Shown here piece by piece: positions 63,885 to 64,000 of a stretch of DNA of 64,000 bases. Both the position numbers and the translations under genes were made by a program. The stretch comes from Amia ocellicauda (Eukaryota; Chordata; Actinopteri; Amiiformes; Amiidae): positions 31,075,707-31,139,706 of the forward strand of contig NC_089852.1 in NCBI RefSeq assembly GCF_036373705.1, read 5' to 3'. The notes under the pieces are model-generated. The model saw only the letters and a list, made by a program, of their open reading frames with translations, was not told where the DNA came from and did not search any database. Numbering within the stretch: position 1 is the first letter of the stretch; the number at the start of each line of letters is the position of its first letter.

Positions 63885-64000
63885 TTTGACCTCTACAAGG
63901 CTGTAGTGTGGTGTACTGTGGTAACAATATAGTAAGGTGTAGTGTGGTGTAGTATGGTAAACGTGGTAAAGTATAGTCTACCATGGTAAAAATTACAAAC
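63885..64000. repeat. GTAGTGTGGT-type low-complexity sequence
   Basis: Imperfect short repeats of GTGTAGTGTGG and ATGGTAAA run to the window edge, so the full extent is unknown. Confidence 0.6.

Overview
This window looks like nuclear DNA of a ray-finned fish. Three multi-exon genes encode proteins close to vertebrate NAA50, ATP6V1A and GRAMD1C, in the order and orientation known from human chromosome 3q13. The rest is intron and intergenic sequence with fish-type mobile elements: Tc1/mariner copies with TA targets, Tc1-related MITEs, a Harbinger-like copy and LINE tails. The species cannot be fixed. The short introns and one repeat tail recall gar, bowfin, sturgeon or eel genomes, but that is from memory only.

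Layout. 1-3060 holds a 37-bp tandem repeat, an AC microsatellite, a CCAAT-box promoter-like region (about 1900-2240) and an unrecognised ORF (2456-2854). NAA50 lies on the minus strand from about 3060 to 12600. It has five coding exons, 169 codons, a long 3'UTR and a Harbinger-like element in its last intron. About 1 kb of putative shared promoter follows, with a perfect CLEAR-type GTCACGTGAC site, a YY1-like site and a ZNF143-like site. ATP6V1A is on the plus strand from about 13300 to 24840, with one non-coding and 14 coding exons giving 617 codons. A convergent minus-strand gene (about 25900-31200) encodes an unnamed 227-residue type I membrane protein with one Ig V domain. A 23-bp minisatellite of about 3.8 kb (32818-36635) comes next. 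GRAMD1C (plus, about 39350-58970) has 16 firmly placed coding exons and one probable N-terminal exon. Its introns carry a Tc1-like element, two Tc1-type MITEs and a CpG-rich patch. The right end (59000-64000) is intergenic, with a deleted Tc1-like element and a LINE 3' end.

The three named genes are unrelated in function: N-terminal protein acetylation, the catalytic subunit of the vacuolar proton pump, and ER sterol transport. They are neighbours by conserved synteny. NAA50 and ATP6V1A diverge from one promoter interval. ATP6V1A and the Ig gene converge.

The most unusual features are the higher-order 23-bp minisatellite, which is almost stop-free in all three forward frames; the Ig-domain gene, which I do not know at this place in mammals; and the loss of the conserved FRWET motif in the GRAM domain of GRAMD1C. 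I did not find a clearly new multi-gene system. All exon limits were read by eye from splice consensus and remembered protein similarity. No alignment was run.
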